DNA of 64,000 nt from a virus. This document shows positions 44,372 through 53,962 of the stretch, piece by piece. A program made the translations under genes and the position numbers. How positions within the stretch are numbered: the stretch's first letter is position 1; the number at the start of each line of letters is the position of its first letter. The stretch covers positions 1 to 64,000 of IMG/VR virus record IMGVR_UViG_3300035034_002228, one strand, 5' to 3'. The notes under the pieces were generated by a model that made no database searches, was not told where the DNA came from, and saw only the letters and a program-made list of their open reading frames with translations.

Positions 44372-45331
44372 TTACCGGTTGTAGTGGAAGTAAAGGTTAC
44401 CAACGCCCCACGGACAGTCGGGTGGACATTCCAGAATGATCACGTAATTATAGAACTCCGCGTTGGCTTCTGGGTAGTTGCCGTTTGGCAGCGATGTGTG
44501 AACGATGCCGAAGCCACTGAAATTGAACGGCGTGGTGCGATAGTCGTCAGCGTCGTTCCATGTCATGGTTGGAGTAACTCCCAACACCTCTTCGAACACA
44601 TGAGCGACGTCCTGTAAGAACCGATCATGAAATTCGTCGTCCCAGTTGTAGCCGATGTGATACCGACGGGTTTGCTGCCAGTCGTATGTATTGTTGAAAT
44701 ATTCCAGTGAGAAGTCCCGATCGTAGGTTACCGGTGTTAGGTACACCTTACGCTGTTCCGGGTCGGTGAAATCACTACCGCCAGGATAGTAGATACCCAC
44801 GGTTTCGTCTTCGGTAACGACGTCTTCCAATCCACGACGCCCAGACATCCAGTTGTACGCAACGCTTCCAACGTAAATGTAAGAATCAGTGAAGGCCCGC
44901 ATGGTGTACAGTCGACCTTCATTGGCACCGTAGTAAGCGGTCATGTTCAGGTTCTGGATCTGTGTCTCATCCAACAGCAACCCGTACTGTTTAGAAAACA
45001 GTGGGAGAATATCGTAGAGAGTCGCAATTACTTGCCCGTTGTCGCCGGTGCCGTCGCTGCCTGGGAACCATTTCTGAATCCGAGGTGTGATGCCCCAGAA
45101 CAGACGACCCAGGTCCAATCTGCGGTACGTCAGTACGATGTTGCCAAAGTACGGCGCCGTTGGGTGGGCGAACAATCGGATTTCGCTGTTGTGTCCCTCA
45201 GGGGTTTCAGTAATCGCAACCGGGTCCATGAACTCGTAATCGGTAGCGTTAATCGGGAACGGCAACTGCGGGTTTGCTTCGTTGATCAAATCAACAAGCA
45301 TTTGCTTGGGTGTTTTATCGTAGAAAAACAT
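44372..45331 (-). CDS. D1/D2 protein
   Basis: A 319-residue protein. D1: KQMLVDLINEANPQLPF, YFGNIVLTYRRLDLGRLF, QYGLLLDETQIQNL and FTDSYIYVGSVAYN. D2: TYDRDFSLEYFNNTYDW, then NYPEANAEFYNYVIILECPP and the ending LYFHYN. Its first helix closely resembles that of the 41603 protein, so these two copies are probably nearest relatives. AAGGAC precedes the ATG. Confidence 0.75.
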   Translation of the reverse strand: MFFYDKTPKQMLVDLINEANPQLPFPINATDYEFMDPVAITETPEGHNSEIRLFAHPTAPYFGNIVLTYRRLDLGRLFWGITPRIQKWFPGSDGTGDNGQVIATLYDILPLFSKQYGLLLDETQIQNLNMTAYYGANEGRLYTMRAFTDSYIYVGSVAYNWMSGRRGLEDVVTEDETVGIYYPGGSDFTDPEQRKVYLTPVTYDRDFSLEYFNNTYDWQQTRRYHIGYNWDDEFHDRFLQDVAHVFEEVLGVTPTMTWNDADDYRTTPFNFSGFGIVHTSLPNGNYPEANAEFYNYVIILECPPDCPWGVGNLYFHYNR

Positions 45332-45352
45332 GAGATGTCCTTCGAAATTGGG

Positions 45353-46171
45353 TTACCAGTTAACGTCGTAATGGAAGTACAGTGGGCCTTTCACAGAACC
45401 CAAGGGCGTGCTTTGCACCAGAACGCGTTCAAAGGTGGGATTCGCCCCCGCCACTTGATCGGTCGGCAGATCCACCACGGTGGAGTTGTACCAGTACGAC
45501 AAGCGAGCCGCTTCTTGGCCCACCGTTTGCACGTCGGCGAAGTTATGCCACTGACCGCTCTCAGGATCGATCTGAAGGCGGTCTTTCCACGCAGTGAAGT
45601 CAACCCCCCAGGTCTGCATTCGACCCGACAGACGGCCGTTGAGAAACTCTATGTCGTCCGGGTGTTCCAACATGGGAAGCAGCTGAACCAACACCGAGCT
45701 GGCTAACAGCGGATTCCCATACGTGGTGGTGATCGTGACGGTACCCACCCACCGGTACGAGTTGTCGATCACTCGCAATTCCACCGGATGGATGGTTTCC
45801 AATGGAGCACCCTCAAACGCGCTCAAATCGGGTGTATCCAGGTCCCGCAATTCCAACTTCAACCCGTACTTGTGGTTGACCTTCGCCAGAAGCTTGTCCA
45901 CCGTGAGGTCGTTTTCCCGAATGTTGGGGTTCATGCCTTCAAACAGACTGACCAGATCCCCACGCTTGTAGTAGACGTCGGTCTGACCGTCGTAGCCTTT
46001 GTAGGGAATCCCCTGAAGGGTAACGGCGGTGTTACGAGGCCCTTGGTCGGCGACGGAAAACGGCATCAAGACGCGGGGGTACTTGAAGACCACGTTGTCC
46101 TGTGTGATGACCCGAGGCAGGTCGTTTTGGGTATTGACCAAGTCAATGAGTTCGTCCAAACCGTTGATCAT
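45353..46171 (-). CDS. D1/D2 protein
   Basis: A 272-residue protein. D1: LDELIDLVNTQNDLPRVI, GYDGQTDVYYKRGDLVSLF, KYGLKLELRDLDTPD and RVIDNSYRWVGTVTIT. D2: TWGVDFTAWKDRLQID, DQVAGANPTFERVLVQS, ending LYFHYD. GGAGG precedes the ATG. The phrase TWGVDFT is almost repeated in the 47045 gene (TWGLDFT), marking these as a close pair. Confidence 0.75.
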   Translation of the reverse strand: MINGLDELIDLVNTQNDLPRVITQDNVVFKYPRVLMPFSVADQGPRNTAVTLQGIPYKGYDGQTDVYYKRGDLVSLFEGMNPNIRENDLTVDKLLAKVNHKYGLKLELRDLDTPDLSAFEGAPLETIHPVELRVIDNSYRWVGTVTITTTYGNPLLASSVLVQLLPMLEHPDDIEFLNGRLSGRMQTWGVDFTAWKDRLQIDPESGQWHNFADVQTVGQEAARLSYWYNSTVVDLPTDQVAGANPTFERVLVQSTPLGSVKGPLYFHYDVNW

Positions 46172-46183
46172 GGAATACCTCCG

Positions 46184-47035
46184 TTAGTAGCCCAGCGTGG
46201 CATGGGGGTCTGGACCGTGGTGAATCACCAAGTCGCCGTCCAGTGCCAAACATTGCGTTGGGTCAAGCCGTACGACGATCACCATGGGGTAGTCGTCGTT
46301 GGTGTTCGGGTAATCGGAAGTTGATCCGGAGAAGACGATCTGCGCATCCTTCAACGAATAATCCGAGGGACCGGAACCCAGCCAAGGATCGCCCGTGACG
46401 TCGTCCAGAACGGTCACCAACTCCAAACCAATGGGGTCACCTGTTTGAATGGTCTTCAGCGTTTCATGGTGATCGGTGAAGTCCTGCCAGAAACTGTAGA
46501 AATGGGCGAACACCCGATCCGTGGACTCGGTGGGGTAGTTCAAACCACCCAACGTGGTGGTCAGAACGTGTTCCTCCAACACCAAGTCGCCTTCGGTGGC
46601 GTTGATGTCCAACTGCCCAATCCACCCCAAGCTACCCGGTGTGGCTTCCAGCGTCACCGTTTTGTACGTGGTGTTGTCCACCACTGGGTGATCCACCAGA
46701 TCGCTGGGCGCGAAGTTCAACCCGTACCGTCGATTCAGTGAATCGATCACGTCATGGGTGGTGTTCAAGGTGGGTGCTTGAACGTAGATGTCCGCCAGCA
46801 CGTCCAGATCGGCAATGTCCAGTCGGTTGTAATAAATGTCCACCGACCCCACGTACGGGGCGGCTGGGTTATTGGCCGTCAGGGTGATCTTGGAGTTGTA
46901 ACTGGCCGTTGACCCTTCCGGCGGTGACGCCGGTAAGGGGTTTTCAAAGTCGTAGTCGCTTGGGTCGAGCTGGATGTTGTTTTCCGCTTCCACCAAACTC
47001 AATAGCGTTGACCGTGGGTCTTTATACAGAGACAT
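46184..47035 (-). CDS. D1/D2 protein
   Basis: A 283-residue protein. D1: STLLSLVEAENNIQLDPSDY, YVGSVDIYYNRLDIADLDVL, YGLNFAPSDLVDHPV and LEATPGSLGWIGQLDIN. D2: HFYSFWQDFTDHHETL, DYPMVIVVRLDP, ending DLVIHHG. It shows the family consensus of D1 most clearly. GAGG precedes the ATG. Confidence 0.75.
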   Translation of the reverse strand: MSLYKDPRSTLLSLVEAENNIQLDPSDYDFENPLPASPPEGSTASYNSKITLTANNPAAPYVGSVDIYYNRLDIADLDVLADIYVQAPTLNTTHDVIDSLNRRYGLNFAPSDLVDHPVVDNTTYKTVTLEATPGSLGWIGQLDINATEGDLVLEEHVLTTTLGGLNYPTESTDRVFAHFYSFWQDFTDHHETLKTIQTGDPIGLELVTVLDDVTGDPWLGSGPSDYSLKDAQIVFSGSTSDYPNTNDDYPMVIVVRLDPTQCLALDGDLVIHHGPDPHATLGY

Positions 47036-47044
47036 GTGGACCTC

Positions 47045-47881
47045 TTATGACAAATTGTAGTGGAAGTAAGCCGTGCCGATGTAGCCCCGTTCGTCGATTT
47101 GGGTCTGCACCACCACCCTCTGAAAATCCGAATTGGCCCGCTCAACGTCGCTGGTCGGATGGTCCGTCAGTGTCCCCGTTACCACTGGGGATTCGGCGTT
47201 GGATGGCCAAAGGGAAATCCCATACCGGTCTTCCAGTGCAATACACAGTGCCCCTAGGTTCACGAAGTCCCCACGGAAGTTGGCAGCGGTTGGATCAACC
47301 GCCAACAGGTCAACGATGGGGGTGAAATCGAGTCCCCACGTCAACATGCCTGCGGAGGTCCGATTCGCCAGTAAGGGGTCGGGGTGTGTGAACGCCGCGA
47401 TTAACGGATCGACCACTTCTTCCAACAACAACCAATGACGGTTAAAGGTCAGGGTAAACGATCCCGCGTAGAATCGGGAATCGGGTTTCGCAGTAACCGT
47501 AAACTCCACCACCGCGTTGTTGCCTTCGGTGGTGAAATCCACGTCTTCGATGTCGTCGGTGGTGAACCGGGTCCCCAGGATTTTATTCAAACGCGGGAGT
47601 AGTCGATGCAACGACGACTGACTCAACGTCCGAATCGAGGGGTTGGCCACACCGCCGAACAACCGGTTCAATTCCAAACGACTGTACGCCACACGGACAG
47701 GGTCTTTTCGGTACCCCTGCCCGTGAACGCCCCGGACACCGACTTCCACCAACCCGGTTTCTGCATTAGGAGTTGCGCTGCCCAAAAGAACAGTCTCTTC
47801 TCCCAACGGGATGGGCAAGTCGTTCAGGGTGTTGATGGTGTCCAGTAACTGTTTTTTGGTGTCTTTATAAAACGCATCCAT
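47045..47881 (-). CDS. D1/D2 protein
   Basis: A 278-residue protein. D1: KKQLLDTINTLNDLPIPLGE, YRKDPVRVAYSRLELNRLF, ILGTRFTTDDIEDVDF and TAKPDSRFYAGSFTLTF. D2: LTWGLDFTPIVDLLAVD, DVERANSDFQRVVVQT, ending AYFHYN. The SD is weak (GGGA). It lies between two other family members in a continuous minus-strand run. Confidence 0.73.
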   Translation of the reverse strand: MDAFYKDTKKQLLDTINTLNDLPIPLGEETVLLGSATPNAETGLVEVGVRGVHGQGYRKDPVRVAYSRLELNRLFGGVANPSIRTLSQSSLHRLLPRLNKILGTRFTTDDIEDVDFTTEGNNAVVEFTVTAKPDSRFYAGSFTLTFNRHWLLLEEVVDPLIAAFTHPDPLLANRTSAGMLTWGLDFTPIVDLLAVDPTAANFRGDFVNLGALCIALEDRYGISLWPSNAESPVVTGTLTDHPTSDVERANSDFQRVVVQTQIDERGYIGTAYFHYNLS

Positions 47882-47899
47882 AATGAGAATCCCGGATTA

Positions 47900-48439
47900 T
47901 TACGGTGTCGGTTCAGTCAAGACCAGGCCGTCGAGGAGTTTGTTCTCAACGGCGACGTCGATGTCAACGTCCAGCGGTCGTACAACGAAGCTCACGTTAC
48001 CCCGGTAAGCGTAGGACCACGCACTGGCTTCCATGGTGAATGACTCACCATCGGCCCAATTGGTGGGCAGTACGTACGAGTCGGCGATGTCTTCAATGAC
48101 TAGGGCTGATCCGAAGTAGGCGTTAAACCCGTCCAGAATGTCTTGCAGGGTCAGTGTGCCGGTGTCGGGGTCCACATCCACCTGCACCACAAACGGGTTG
48201 CGGGCGATGGCGACAAACTCAGACAGGTCGATCCGGTTGTAGTAGATCGACGCGCTGCCTTTGTACCCGAAATCGGGAATACCGGAAATCACCAGTTCGG
48301 TGTTCCGTTCGTAAGTAGGGTTGGTGTTAATCGCCGGAACGTCGAACTCAACCTGTTCCCACGTCAGCGACAACCCAGCGCTTTGGTTCAACAACGCAAG
48401 GACTTGGTCCTTGGATGTCATGGAAATATCGTAAGCCAT
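47900..48439 (-). CDS. D1-only protein with LLDGLVL tail
   Basis: A 179-residue protein with one D1 domain (DQVLALLNQSAGLSLTWEQV, YKGSASIYYNRIDLSEFVAI, FGSALVIEDIADSY, EASAWSYAYRGNVSFVV). The C-terminus ENKLLDGLVLTEP matches the end of the otherwise different protein at 37289, hinting at a shared docking tail. ATG 48439 has GGAG eight bases upstream; the longer frame from 48487 does not. It is the first gene of the minus-strand D1/D2 run. Confidence 0.73.
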   Translation of the reverse strand: MAYDISMTSKDQVLALLNQSAGLSLTWEQVEFDVPAINTNPTYERNTELVISGIPDFGYKGSASIYYNRIDLSEFVAIARNPFVVQVDVDPDTGTLTLQDILDGFNAYFGSALVIEDIADSYVLPTNWADGESFTMEASAWSYAYRGNVSFVVRPLDVDIDVAVENKLLDGLVLTEPTP

Positions 48440-48529
48440 TTTGGTTACTCCAATTGTCTTTGGTAACGCACCTTTGGGGTTGTCCAATCCCGAAAGTACA
48501 TAGAATTACGAGCCCGCCACCGATTATCG

Positions 48530-48557
48530 ACATAGACAGCGCCCCGTCAAGGGCGCC
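48530..48557 (-). terminator. Minus-strand terminator after the macro-domain gene
   Basis: A 6-bp stem (48539-48544 with 48551-48556) is followed on the minus strand by TCTATGTCGAT, the conserved tail. The 120-bp gap between it and the next gene holds no other gene. Confidence 0.65.
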
Positions 48558-48558
48558 G

Positions 48559-49008
48559 TCAGTCCGGGACATAGAAATCCACGCGCAATGGGTGGTTATC
48601 GAAGGTGTGATGGATCAACTGGGCGACGGTGGGGCAGTCCAATCCACCCAAACCGGCACCGACGGGTGGGATGGCCAAGCTGGTGATCTCCAACATTCGC
48701 CACACGTCCCCCGCCAACGCGGTCAGGTTGTCTTGTACCCACGTCAGTTGACTGGGGTCACGCCAATGGTCCTTGGTCGGGAAGAACAACACCTGCCGAC
48801 CACTGCCTTCCCCTAACGGGGCCGTGAGCAATCGATCAACTGCTAACCAGTCACTGTTGTAGAACTGGCGGTACGCACGGTACGTGTCTGGGTAACGTCG
48901 TTTAAACGCCAGAGCCAGACCCGCCCCCATGGCACCGTGGCAATTCGTCGGACACACCAACGTCTGGCGATCACTGTCCAACAAATTGCCCCAGTATTCC
49001 ACTATCAC
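48559..49008 (-). CDS. Macro-domain protein (ADP-ribose binding/hydrolase-like)
   Basis: A 149-residue macro domain close in style to the N-terminal part of DarG and TARG1-type proteins: GNLLDSDRQTLVCPTNCHGA, then MGAGLALAFKRRYPDTY, and late AIPPVGAGLGGLDCPTV. These loops bind ADP-ribose, and relatives remove ADP-ribose from DNA or protein. In a phage this could undo a host defence such as DarT-type DNA modification or regulate NAD-derived signals; that is inference. The start is GTG 49008, with only a weak SD, 12 bp after the portal stop. Confidence 0.85.
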   Translation of the reverse strand: MIVEYWGNLLDSDRQTLVCPTNCHGAMGAGLALAFKRRYPDTYRAYRQFYNSDWLAVDRLLTAPLGEGSGRQVLFFPTKDHWRDPSQLTWVQDNLTALAGDVWRMLEITSLAIPPVGAGLGGLDCPTVAQLIHHTFDNHPLRVDFYVPD

Positions 49009-49020
49009 CGCATCACCCGA

Positions 49021-51774
49021 TCATTTCTTATCCTTGTCTTCATCCTCTTCGGGCTCCTCTTCCTCCTCGGGGTCGGTCTCTTCTTCGGCTTCGGGATCTT
49101 CCTCTTCGTCAAGAGTCTCCTCTTCCGTGTCCTCCTCGGTGGTTTCAGACTCCTCTTCTGAGTCGGTGGTGTCTTCCTCTGTCCCCTCTTCGGTTTCAGT
49201 GGATTCTTCCTCTTCGTCTAACGCGAAGTCGTCTTCACCGCCGAACTCGTCCTCATCGCCGGAGGCTTCACCGGATTCATCGTCGGTGGTTTCTTCACCC
49301 TCGCCATCACCGGTTTCCTCACCGGACTCTTCTTCCTCTTCCGGTTGGTTCTTCTCTTCCCACACCTTGCGTTTCTCTTCGATGCCGTCCAAGTATTTCT
49401 GAATGGCCTCACCCAAGCTGCTGAACTGACCTTCCTGAATGTCCAGCAAACTGAACACGGGGTTCTTGCCGTCCATCTCAGTGAGCTTGTCCAATTCCGG
49501 CATGATGTTGTTCCGGTCCAGCCATGTGCGTTGGTAGTACGCCTTGATCACCGCAATGACGTGATCCACGGTGTTGGGCTCACGTGCCAATACTTCGGCC
49601 GGGAACAAGTCCGGGGTGATGTACGCCTCTAGCGCCCGTTCCAGCAGTGTGGTGTACTGCTCAAACATTTGCTGTTGTAGATCCACGCGGGTGGTGTCCG
49701 GCATGGGCAGATCGGTCTGGATCGAGTCGATGAACAGGTCGATCAACTCCTCGGTTTCCATCTTCTTCTGTTCTTTGGTGAGTTTGGTTTTCTGTTCGGT
49801 CAGGACCTCTTCCAACTTCGCCTTCAGTCGAGCGGAATGACGGGTAACCAACTGTGAGTGCTTAGTCAAGTACCGCGTGAGTTTCTTCTGGTGGCGAATC
49901 ACTCGGCGGGTCATCAACAGGTTGTTGTTCACCACACTGGTAGCAAAGTCCGGGCTGGAGGTGGGGTCCACCAGTTCCGGGTTGATACCAAAGCCTGAGA
50001 TGTGCATCCGACGCAGTCGATCCTGCAGTTCCGGATTCCCGCCCTGAATGTTGGTGTTGTAATCGTCAAACTCCACCTTGGTGGTGGGGTAGTTGTCCGA
50101 CTCCACGTTGATCGAGAAATCAAACCCAGCGCGGTTGAGGTAATCCAGGGTTTGGCCCGGATCGGGAGACGCCAACGGGAACCCCCGATGGGAGCTTTCC
50201 AGTACTGCCGCCTGCACATCCGAAATGGTTTTCTCCGGATCAGGGTCTTCGGCGTCCACACTGATGCTGGCCCGCTTGCGACCCACGGCGTTACGAACAC
50301 CGGCCATGGTTTCAGCAAACAGCAACACACTCCGCATCGAGGACAAGATCTTCGACTGTGTCAACAACGTTTGTCCAATGCCGTGTTTGTTGTACGCGAA
50401 GGCCATGTAAGTGACCAGTTCGGCGGGGATGTACAGTAACTGGGTGTTCTGGTTCTTGAGGGACCGGTACAGCATGATCCGGTAGATGTCCTCTTCAGTG
50501 CCCAGCTCAAAGTCTTCCCCATACAGACCGTTACGCAAACGGTTGATCAGATCGTTCTCGATGATGCCCGCGTACGCCTGCTGGATCTGATCGAACTCAG
50601 CGGACGAATCGGTATTGGTAGCGCCCATGGCTTCCTTGGTACGCTTGACCAACTCGGACGTGTTGTCTTTGGAGTTCGCACTGAAATTGCTGCGCAGTTC
50701 CCCGTAATAGTCCTTCCCTTCTTCGCGCACCACCGGGCGACCGTTCTGGTCGATCATCACAAAGTACCCCACGTGTTCTTCGGGGGAACCGGGTACGTAC
50801 ACGGGAATCACACTTTCAATCGGCAGTTTCATCACCAGCGGGTGACCGGCCGACGGTTTGTTGATGTATTCCTGTGTGGGCAATACTTGGGTGTGAACCG
50901 CCGGTTGCTGACCGCGTTGGGTGTATAGCTTGTCAATGTCTTCAGGACTCAGGCCTTTGCTGGCGGATTCCATGGACACTTGGTGACGGTTCAACAAGGA
51001 ATTGATCTTCAGTTGTCGTCCTTTATTACGGATCGCTGTGTTCTTCAGCACATCGAAGTTATCGGTTACTTGCACGCCTGGAATGCTGACGTGATTCCGA
51101 TCGGTGCGTGCACCACCAACATTAAGCTGACCGGAGATCCCACTGGCGGCTTCCTGACCGCCCCGGAACGTTTCCATGGAGACACGCGGTTCACGCGGAT
51201 GACCCAAGAACCCCATGGGGAGTCCTTTGTTGATCCGACTCACTACTTTGTTGTAACTTTCCATGGACAGCTGCTGAGACCCGTTGATAATCACGTCCAG
51301 GTTGTTCTCAGGCAGCACCGCCAGGATGTGCGCGCCCTTGGTAAACAGGATCTCTTCGAGGATACCGTCCAGCCGGTCATCAATTTTATAGTCGTTTTTG
51401 AAGTATTCCTGCACCACGGACAGGAGCGGGCGAGCCACTTCACTGTCGAATACCCGTTCATCCGCCGTAAAATTCAAGTCCACTGAGGACATGTCCTTCG
51501 GAGACAGAATCGACCCGATGAGGATCTGTTCGGTCAGTTCGACGTCCGGCAGCAGTTGGAATACCGAATCCGCATCAATGGCGTCCTGACCCGTGGCCTG
51601 GGAAATCTGTTCAAACAGATCACGTGAGACCGTGATGTTACGTGGATCACTGGGTCGGTCACTGGTTTGGGTTTGGTCTCGAACCAGTTTTGTCAACAAC
51701 GCGTCCACGTTGTCTTTTGCGTTGCGGGTGTACGCCAACTTGGGGTACTTTCGACTCCCATCTTGAACAGCCAT
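49021..51774 (-). CDS. Probable portal protein with long acidic tail
   Basis: A 917-residue protein. The body has the features of large myovirus portals: a helical N-terminus, QLLPDVELTEQILIGSILSPKDM, a beta-rich middle (HPLVMKLPIESVIPVYVPG), IYRIMLYRSLKNQNTQLLYI, AFAYNKHGIGQTLL, and a final helical part before a linker. The last 110 residues are almost only Glu, Asp, Ser, Thr and Gly. A portal is the ring through which DNA is packaged. AAGGAGG precedes the ATG. No portal motif is diagnostic by eye, so the name is probable. It lies divergently from a large virion-like gene. Confidence 0.72.
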   Translation of the reverse strand: MAVQDGSRKYPKLAYTRNAKDNVDALLTKLVRDQTQTSDRPSDPRNITVSRDLFEQISQATGQDAIDADSVFQLLPDVELTEQILIGSILSPKDMSSVDLNFTADERVFDSEVARPLLSVVQEYFKNDYKIDDRLDGILEEILFTKGAHILAVLPENNLDVIINGSQQLSMESYNKVVSRINKGLPMGFLGHPREPRVSMETFRGGQEAASGISGQLNVGGARTDRNHVSIPGVQVTDNFDVLKNTAIRNKGRQLKINSLLNRHQVSMESASKGLSPEDIDKLYTQRGQQPAVHTQVLPTQEYINKPSAGHPLVMKLPIESVIPVYVPGSPEEHVGYFVMIDQNGRPVVREEGKDYYGELRSNFSANSKDNTSELVKRTKEAMGATNTDSSAEFDQIQQAYAGIIENDLINRLRNGLYGEDFELGTEEDIYRIMLYRSLKNQNTQLLYIPAELVTYMAFAYNKHGIGQTLLTQSKILSSMRSVLLFAETMAGVRNAVGRKRASISVDAEDPDPEKTISDVQAAVLESSHRGFPLASPDPGQTLDYLNRAGFDFSINVESDNYPTTKVEFDDYNTNIQGGNPELQDRLRRMHISGFGINPELVDPTSSPDFATSVVNNNLLMTRRVIRHQKKLTRYLTKHSQLVTRHSARLKAKLEEVLTEQKTKLTKEQKKMETEELIDLFIDSIQTDLPMPDTTRVDLQQQMFEQYTTLLERALEAYITPDLFPAEVLAREPNTVDHVIAVIKAYYQRTWLDRNNIMPELDKLTEMDGKNPVFSLLDIQEGQFSSLGEAIQKYLDGIEEKRKVWEEKNQPEEEEESGEETGDGEGEETTDDESGEASGDEDEFGGEDDFALDEEEESTETEEGTEEDTTDSEEESETTEEDTEEETLDEEEDPEAEEETDPEEEEEPEEDEDKDKK

Positions 51775-51829
51775 GGGCCGCCCTCCTTATTTTGGGTGTG
51801 TTACAAACTAAACAATAGAAGGTCAAACA

Positions 51830-53953
51830 ATGAGTAACGTCTATTACAAGCTATATCGTGACAGCGTTTTGGCGTTTGCAAAAACACTGGTTATCAAATG
51901 CTCAGGCGTTGCTGAGACCATCAACAACGAATTGGAGCTGATGGGTCACCCCGTAGAACGGGACCGACCCACCACGTGGAAATACTATTTGAACCTAGCC
52001 GGTCACTACCATCCGTCCGACACGATGATGCGGGTGCGGTCGTTGGACACGTTGGAAGACATTGATTTCACCAAAGAAAACCTTCGTATCCATCGAGCCA
52101 CGGCGCGGGAGTACAAGCCCGGAGGTGTTTTCCACAACGCGCTTTTGAACTCCTACCCCAACCAAACGGCGTTGATTCGCGGGATACTGTTTCCCGTGGA
52201 CCTACACACCGCGATCGACGCCGAAGACGGTACCCTGTTGTATCACGACCAAGAACACATTGAGAGCAATGAGTTGTCACTGGTCACAGATCTACAACAT
52301 TGGTTAAGCGCGTTTTTTGCCCGGTGGCACAACAAACAGTACATGCTCACCGACGACCTTTACCTGCCAAGCTTTTTGGGCACACTGTATATGCAGTTGC
52401 CGTTGGTCATTCAGAACCTACGCTTGCGCCGTGCGAAAACCCCCGAAGCGCACAGTTTTCACGTGCGGGAATATCTGGCCTCAAACGGGGAGTTGGACAC
52501 GTACCTGCCGTATCTGACGAAAGAACAGCAGTTGTTCTTGTATCGTAACCTGAGGTACCTGAAACGCAATCTGGGTAAACAAGCGGTCTTCGACACCCTG
52601 GTAGACCAAATGTTGACTCCCCGTGGTATTCCTTTGAACTGGTACAAACTTGAACACAATACCAGTAAACTGCCCGACAACATGTACCCCGAAGTCGATG
52701 CGGTGGAATACCCGATCAACCAGCCGCTGGCCCAGACTGGTCGGAAACACAGCGATGTTCATACAATACTTCGTAAAGAGCGCTCCATCGCTCGGGACAA
52801 TGTTAATGTGGAAGGGGAAGCGGCTACGGCAATTGTTGATAATGTGCGCAGTGGTCAATTTAATCAACTGCCCACCAAGGTACTGGAATCCACCGTGGTA
52901 GATCGAAGCAATTCTTCGGTCCGGTCATTAATGAGTGTGTTGTTAAACCAATGGGTGTACATGGCAGCCAACGGTCGATACCGATCGTACATCACCATCA
53001 CACACCCGGTAACCGACGAACTCATCAGCCTTTCTGTGAAGGACGCGTTCATTCTGGCGTATTACACCTTCCACAAAGCGAGGGGTATCGAGGTTGAAAA
53101 CATACCGAGGGTTTTGGCCTACTCGGTCTTGCGGGACCGTTTACCCGACTTCGCCGAACTGAATTCCATCGTGGACCAGTGCTATGTACCGGAGCGGTTG
53201 ATCACAGCGGTCATGGACCGAATCTCCCCGCTGGGTGAATACATCACGGTGGGGCGGTTCAATGAAGGCTGCAGTCGTCTGCACCGGGAGTACCTAAAAC
53301 TCTGGGAGCTGTATTCGTTCCAAGAAAACTACATGACGCGCGGCTTGACGCAGCAGGTGGTTGACCGACACTTCCAACACGCGTGGTGTGAATTGAGTGA
53401 CGGACCTACGCGTTACGAGGACTGGTTAACCGAAAGCGGTCTGGATCTCAGTAACTTCTCGACCGTGGATCTGGAACAGGTCATGTTGGAGTGTGTAAAC
53501 TCGGCCACGGGAACAAACCTTACCAATCAGGTGTCGTTCTCAGAAATCCAAAAGGCCATGCTCCAACTGATGCAGCAAATGAGCTCGTACAGTGTTCAGT
53601 ACCTCCGAAGCATTAACAATTCGGACTTCGTGTATGTTGGGATACCAACGATTCGGGTGGGTGATGTTGGCGCCAACATTCAGAGTGGGAACAGCATCAA
53701 CCAAGGTCGAATCACGGTTCTGCACAAACACGGAAAGCATCGGACCGAGTACGACATACGTCGAACCCATCTCAACCCCCCGATCACATCCGAGGCAAAA
53801 GAAAAGGTCCGGTTACACATACCGGTCGGCGTCTCCATGCGAATGAGACTCCAAACGATTGCCTACGTCCCGATTGATGTTTCCAACGTTAACGTCCGGC
53901 GGCTTGAGATGACGGTTGCCAACGACGCACCGGATAACGGTGAGATAACTTAA
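51830..53953 (+). CDS. Unknown large probable virion protein
   Basis: A 707-residue soluble protein without a recognised domain. It is helical through the first 500 residues, with an Asn/Gln-poor, Tyr/Leu-rich composition, and has a beta-rich last 130 residues (VGIPTIRVGDVGANIQSGNS, then VRLHIPVGVSMRMRLQTIAY). It is placed opposite the portal and directly before two D1 family genes, with an 9-bp gap, so a baseplate, neck or head-vertex component is plausible. Start at ATG 51830; the SD is a modest AAGG. Confidence 0.6.
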   Translation: MSNVYYKLYRDSVLAFAKTLVIKCSGVAETINNELELMGHPVERDRPTTWKYYLNLAGHYHPSDTMMRVRSLDTLEDIDFTKENLRIHRATAREYKPGGVFHNALLNSYPNQTALIRGILFPVDLHTAIDAEDGTLLYHDQEHIESNELSLVTDLQHWLSAFFARWHNKQYMLTDDLYLPSFLGTLYMQLPLVIQNLRLRRAKTPEAHSFHVREYLASNGELDTYLPYLTKEQQLFLYRNLRYLKRNLGKQAVFDTLVDQMLTPRGIPLNWYKLEHNTSKLPDNMYPEVDAVEYPINQPLAQTGRKHSDVHTILRKERSIARDNVNVEGEAATAIVDNVRSGQFNQLPTKVLESTVVDRSNSSVRSLMSVLLNQWVYMAANGRYRSYITITHPVTDELISLSVKDAFILAYYTFHKARGIEVENIPRVLAYSVLRDRLPDFAELNSIVDQCYVPERLITAVMDRISPLGEYITVGRFNEGCSRLHREYLKLWELYSFQENYMTRGLTQQVVDRHFQHAWCELSDGPTRYEDWLTESGLDLSNFSTVDLEQVMLECVNSATGTNLTNQVSFSEIQKAMLQLMQQMSSYSVQYLRSINNSDFVYVGIPTIRVGDVGANIQSGNSINQGRITVLHKHGKHRTEYDIRRTHLNPPITSEAKEKVRLHIPVGVSMRMRLQTIAYVPIDVSNVNVRRLEMTVANDAPDNGEIT

Positions 53954-53962
53954 GGACACCTT

